From Caldisericales bacterium (lineage in GTDB: Bacteria > Caldisericota > Caldisericia > JAAYUI01), in the NCBI GenBank assembly GCA_022707885.1, contig JAKIZT010000003.1, positions 1 through 64,000 on the forward strand: DNA of 64,000 nucleotides, given 5' to 3'. Positions 60,442-64,000 of the stretch are shown piece by piece. The notes below the pieces were generated by a model. The model saw only the letters and a list, made by a program, of their open reading frames with translations, did not search any database and was not told the origin of the DNA. Made by a program: the position numbers and the translations under genes. Position 1 is the first letter of the stretch, and each line of letters begins with the position of its first letter.

Positions 60442-62999
60442 ACGCAGAACAGTGGAGATTGCTTGGCAGACTAGAGAGCCGTTTTGAAGAAAATCAGCAG
60501 GATGTCAGCCGGGCGATTGACCTGGCCGAGTTCCTTAAAGGGCTTCCCGAAGGCAGGGGGGCCCTTTTGAATTTTCTTGCCCAGATACAGCAAAAATTCC
60601 CTGGTTCGTTTAAGATTGCCGAACTGTCATACCGTGCCTACAAAGAGATGGGAGACAAGGAAAAAGCTGAACAATTTGAAAAAATACTTTTGGACATCAA
60701 ACCAGAAGACCTGCAGGACCTGAGACGCAAACTGCTTATCTTCAAAGAAAAAAACCAGCCTGACAAAGCCAGTGAAGAGATTGAAAAGTACGAGAAAGAC
60801 AAAGGCCGGACAGTCGAAACACTCTGGATGGCAGGCGATCTTTACGCGACCACTGACAACCAGGAGAAACTCCTGAAAATAATAGAAGATTTGAAGATTT
60901 TAAAGGACCAGCCAAATGCTGAAATAGCCATAGCGGCTCTGACTATGGCAACAAAGGGTAACCAGAAGGAAAATTGGGAAGAAGCACAGAAACTTATAAC
61001 CCAGTCCCTCAAAAAAGACCCATCCAACATGCTTGCCTACAGGGTGTTTTTCCTTGGATCGGCGAAACTTGCACCATCAGCAGAATCAATCCACAAGGTG
61101 CTTGATGCATCAATAAAGGCCAATATCACTGAACCCTTCATTTTTGTTGAAATAATGCGCCTCCACCTTGAATATACAATTCCTCTCCACAACAAGGAGA
61201 TTTTTGAAAAACTCATCGTTTTGCTGTCAGAAGCAGAGAAGCCAGTAATAAATACAATACATGCTCTCTGTTGTTATTTTGACAATATTGGTCTTGCGAG
61301 AAACGTCATGAGAATGTGGCTTGATCCACAGGGTGACGGCCCCGACTTCAGCGCTTCGCTTGCGCAGATAAACAATAACCTCATATCTTCAGTGGAAAGT
61401 GGAGTTGGAATTTCACTCTCGGATGACAAGAGCAAACTTGACGAATTAAAGAAATTCTTGAAGGAAAACGCGATAAACTGTATGCAGAGATTGATAGCCC
61501 AGGTCCCGACAAACCCTGATGCCTATTACCAGATGGGCGTGTTATTGCAGGGATTCAAGGACGAGAGGGCGTACCAGTATTACATGAAGGCCCTAGAAAT
61601 AAGGCCGGATCATGTTTACGCCCAGTTCCAGATCGCAAAGATAAATGATGATGAGCAAAACGACATCGAGGCCTACGAGAGATACAGAAAAATTGTGAAC
61701 ATGGTGGTTGTGGACCCAAGCATTGCTGTAGATGCGATGATGAGGGCTTCAGAGATAGCAATAAAATACGGATGGATAGAAGAGGCAGAAGAAATGCTTG
61801 AGAAGGCAAGGACTATTTTGCCATCTGATCCCAGGGTCGTTACAATGCTTGCAAAGATTTATCTCAAGGAAGCAAAGATAATCGGTTCTGATTATGCCCT
61901 CGAGCAAGCCATGAGATATTTCATGCAGGCCATATCCATTAACCCAAGAAATATGGAAGCCTCTTATTATCTTGGCCATGTTTTCTACATAAATCACCAG
62001 TATCTTGATGCGATCAGACAGTTCAACGACACAGCGCAAAAATTCCAGACCGTTTCAATACTTTGCGATTTCTGGATATCCAGGTCATACCACCAGCTCT
62101 ACAAAAATTTGCTTTTCTCATCGGAGGATTTCCTGACTTCTGCAATAAAATACGCCGAATACCTCAGGGTAATGGGGGAGAAAGTTCCTGAAGCGCTGGA
62201 ATATCTGGCCGAACTGTATGAAGAGGCAAACAGAAAAAATGAATCGCAGGCACTTTTTTCATCAATACAGGGAAGACTCAGGAAAAGAGATTTTGTGGCC
62301 CTGGATTCTGAAAATCCTGGAGAGTGCAGGGTGCTTGCAGTGTATGCCCCACAGATAGTGAGAAGTTCTGATCCTGCAAAACCACCGGAAAGGCTTTTCT
62401 CAAGAGGGTCTCTTGGAACACTTGAAGTCTCTTACATCCCAGGAGGGGGTGGGTTGCTTGTTACCGGCAACCTTGGCGAATCTTTCCAAAACAGTATTGA
62501 GGTGGCCTATGCTTTCTTCAAAAGGCACCTCGAAAGTTATGGCCTCGTGCAGAACCCCGACATGGACATACACGTTGACGTTCCTGGCTGGCTCCCGAAA
62601 TATGATGGCCCTTCAGCTGGAGTTGCCCTTGCCTGCTCCATGATCTCTGCATTCACTGGCAAGAAGATACCAAAAAATGTCACCATGACTGGCGAGATAT
62701 CAATGCATGGAAAAGTCATGCCAGTTGGTGGAATAAAGGAGAAGGTTGAGGCAACATACGGGAAAGGCATCGACAAGATATTTATTCCGAAAGAAAACAA
62801 ATGGGATTATCTCGACATGTTGCTCAAAGACACAACCCATGAGATGGAATCTGTCGAAGCCTCTCAGGAAGAGGTAGGCAAGAACCTCCCGATAGTAATA
62901 GCTGTTGACAGGATTGAGCAAATAATTGAGAACCTTGGAATTGGTATTGATGAGTCAATGATACCCAAAGAGAGCACTCAGGAAGAACCTGAGAAATAA
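60438..62999 (+). CDS. TPR protein with C-terminal Lon-type protease domain
   Basis: 853 residues; starts in a 4-nt overlap with the cyclophilin gene. The N-terminal about 600 residues are helical TPR-like repeats (e.g. NPDAYYQMGVLLQGFKDERA, NPRNMEASYYLGHVFYINHQ). The C-terminal 200 residues are a Lon proteolytic domain with nucleophile S726 in DGPSAGVALA and general-base K767 in PVGGIKEKV. There is no AAA+ ATPase, no Lon N-domain and no signal peptide. The Ser-Lys dyad is intact, so the protein is probably an ATP-independent protease whose substrates are chosen by the TPR array, or one with a partner ATPase elsewhere. Followed by a strong terminator. Confidence 0.9.
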   Translation: MNAEQWRLLGRLESRFEENQQDVSRAIDLAEFLKGLPEGRGALLNFLAQIQQKFPGSFKIAELSYRAYKEMGDKEKAEQFEKILLDIKPEDLQDLRRKLLIFKEKNQPDKASEEIEKYEKDKGRTVETLWMAGDLYATTDNQEKLLKIIEDLKILKDQPNAEIAIAALTMATKGNQKENWEEAQKLITQSLKKDPSNMLAYRVFFLGSAKLAPSAESIHKVLDASIKANITEPFIFVEIMRLHLEYTIPLHNKEIFEKLIVLLSEAEKPVINTIHALCCYFDNIGLARNVMRMWLDPQGDGPDFSASLAQINNNLISSVESGVGISLSDDKSKLDELKKFLKENAINCMQRLIAQVPTNPDAYYQMGVLLQGFKDERAYQYYMKALEIRPDHVYAQFQIAKINDDEQNDIEAYERYRKIVNMVVVDPSIAVDAMMRASEIAIKYGWIEEAEEMLEKARTILPSDPRVVTMLAKIYLKEAKIIGSDYALEQAMRYFMQAISINPRNMEASYYLGHVFYINHQYLDAIRQFNDTAQKFQTVSILCDFWISRSYHQLYKNLLFSSEDFLTSAIKYAEYLRVMGEKVPEALEYLAELYEEANRKNESQALFSSIQGRLRKRDFVALDSENPGECRVLAVYAPQIVRSSDPAKPPERLFSRGSLGTLEVSYIPGGGGLLVTGNLGESFQNSIEVAYAFFKRHLESYGLVQNPDMDIHVDVPGWLPKYDGPSAGVALACSMISAFTGKKIPKNVTMTGEISMHGKVMPVGGIKEKVEATYGKGIDKIFIPKENKWDYLDMLLKDTTHEMESVEASQEEVGKNLPIVIAVDRIEQIIENLGIGIDESMIPKESTQEEPEK

Positions 63000-63029
63000 A
63001 AAAAGGCCCGGTCTAAACCGGGCCTTTTT
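62998..63029. terminator. Bidirectional terminator between convergent genes
   Basis: GGCCCGGT-CTAA-ACCGGGCC flanked by A and T runs; 12 nt from the stop of the minus-strand gene. Confidence 0.9.
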
Positions 63030-63041
63030 GTTTTTTCGGAA

Positions 63042-64000
63042 CTATCCAAGATTTGCTGCGAAGCTATCAATAATGTGGCGGAGTTGAGAGGCGAGTTTTG
63101 TTGCTTTTGCCGGGTTCTGCCTTACAGTTCTTACGTATCTTTCAATCTCGTCAACCAGCAGCAGGAGGTCTCTTTTTCCAAGATTGGGCTGGATCTGCTG
63201 CATCCTGGATATCTGGCCGTCAAGCCATGGAATGATGTCCTCTCCGACATTACTTTGGGCAACCTTTTTTATGCCGTCAAGCAAAAAAGCCACTTTGCCC
63301 GAGGGGCCTGTTACAACAGTTGCCTGTGGTGAAGATTGGGACGGGGCTGGTGGTTTGACTGGAATGCGGGTGGTTGGTGGGTCCATGATATTTTGTGGCT
63401 GTTGTGGAGGTGGCTGGGTAGCAGCAAAAGAGGGTGCTTTTGGTGGTTCTTCGTGTTGGGGTGGTTTTTTTACCTCGTCGTCAAATTCGCCGTGTGGCCT
63501 GAATGGGTCTATGTCCTCATTGGAGAAATCAAGCCTTGGCCTCCCTGATGGCGTTGGTGGTGGCTCAACTTTTTTTACTGGTGGCTCCACAGGGGCAGGG
63601 GTATGAGTTGCTGCTGGAGCTTGGGGTGGTTTGTACTCGACTTTTGGCGGGGCCTCCTCCACCTTTGGAGCGGCAGAAACCACAGGTTCTGGTTTTGGAG
63701 CCTCCGGTTTCTTTGTCTCCATGGCGGGTGTGGCCTGCTTTGGTGGAGGTGGTGTTTCTATTCTGGGAACTGGTTTTGGTTCGACAACTTTTGAGACAAC
63801 AGTCAAAACCTGCTCCAGGTTTTGTTGAGAACCACTCGAGCTTTTAAAGATTTCGACCGATGTGCCTTTTTTAGAGAGTGTTTCAGAAAGACGTTCGGAG
63901 GCTGACTGGAGCTCCGGGTGGCCATCAACAAAATGCCCCCTCACTGAACCCGAATCCACATAGATGAACTCAGAAAAATCGCCTGACTGTATCCTTACAA
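63042..64000 (-). CDS. Pro-rich multidomain protein, C-terminal part (5' end beyond right edge)
   Basis: The frame is open from the stop at 63042 to the window edge; residues before an internal GTG at 63959 (VRIQSGDFSEFIYV) continue the same frame, so the start lies outside. The visible part (about 319 codons) has an N-terminal alpha/beta segment (GHFVDGHPELQSASERLSET), then about 150 residues of Pro/Lys/Glu/Val/Ala linker (e.g. PPKVEYKPPQAPAATHTPAP). A helical C-terminus of about 90 residues (KVAFLLDGIKKVAQSNVGED, LLLVDEIERYVRTVRQNP) closes it. A flexible linker between two folded ends suggests a spanning or scaffold protein. Family not recognised. Confidence 0.75.
   Translation of the reverse strand, partial: VRIQSGDFSEFIYVDSGSVRGHFVDGHPELQSASERLSETLSKKGTSVEIFKSSSGSQQNLEQVLTVVSKVVEPKPVPRIETPPPPKQATPAMETKKPEAPKPEPVVSAAPKVEEAPPKVEYKPPQAPAATHTPAPVEPPVKKVEPPPTPSGRPRLDFSNEDIDPFRPHGEFDDEVKKPPQHEEPPKAPSFAATQPPPQQPQNIMDPPTTRIPVKPPAPSQSSPQATVVTGPSGKVAFLLDGIKKVAQSNVGEDIIPWLDGQISRMQQIQPNLGKRDLLLLVDEIERYVRTVRQNPAKATKLASQLRHIIDSFAANLG

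Overview
The window is a gene-dense bacterial chromosome segment of mid-range base composition with no phage, insertion sequence or CRISPR array. It carries dnaA, ssrA (tmRNA) and parA-parB within about 8 kb, so it very probably lies at or near the replication origin. Small lipoproteins, membrane-anchored beta-propellers, PEGA, NHL and copper-amine-oxidase-N-like domains, and many genes that appear to be transcribed without a 5' leader, give it the flavour of a deep-branching anaerobic lineage (for example Caldisericota or Coprothermobacterota type). That placement is a low-confidence impression, and no marker here settles it.

Layout. 1-4.6 kb: the N-terminal part of a giant secreted protein (A, cut by the left edge) and a secreted NHL/thioredoxin-like protein. 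4.7-8.2 kb: a compact minus-strand operon of a Cys-rich protein, two V4R proteins, a roadblock protein, a SufS-type cysteine desulfurase and a small protein. 8.4-15.6 kb: two lipoproteins, tRNA-Leu, a membrane protein, two propeller proteins, and an ECF sigma/membrane-regulator/DUF4349 set. 15.9-20.0 kb: an operon of propeller protein, L,D-transpeptidase, aminotransferase and thioredoxin-like protein. 20.2-29.4 kb: giant protein B (about 3,079 residues), followed by a small Fis-type regulator. 30.3-34.5 kb: lipoprotein, SPFH protein, ABC exporter and Old-Yellow-family oxidoreductase. 34.7-43.7 kb: giant protein C (about 3,009 residues). 44.2-49.4 kb: dnaA, an HRDC protein, hisS and hutH. 49.5-53.7 kb: an array of parS-like half-sites, ssrA, parA, parB and a PEGA protein. 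53.9-64 kb: PQQ-like lipoproteins, a carboxylase-type lyase, recO, a methyltransferase, a cyclophilin, a TPR-Lon protein and a Pro-rich protein cut by the right edge.

Three points stand out. (1) All three giant protein genes are preceded by near-identical sigma-54 promoters (TGGCATG-N4-TTGCAT) with a shared TATA/ACAC-rich element about 110-160 bp upstream, as expected for an enhancer-dependent regulon; a stand-alone Fis-type HTH gene sits beside one of them. (2) Upstream of ssrA-parA-parB there are four copies of TGTTTCAC-N2-YGTTTCAC. These are exact bacterial parS half-sites arranged head-to-tail with a 10-bp period instead of as the usual palindrome. (3) At least nine genes have a -35/-10 promoter whose -10 box ends only 4-9 nt before the start codon, which points to widespread leaderless transcription, including dnaA, recO and the ECF sigma gene.
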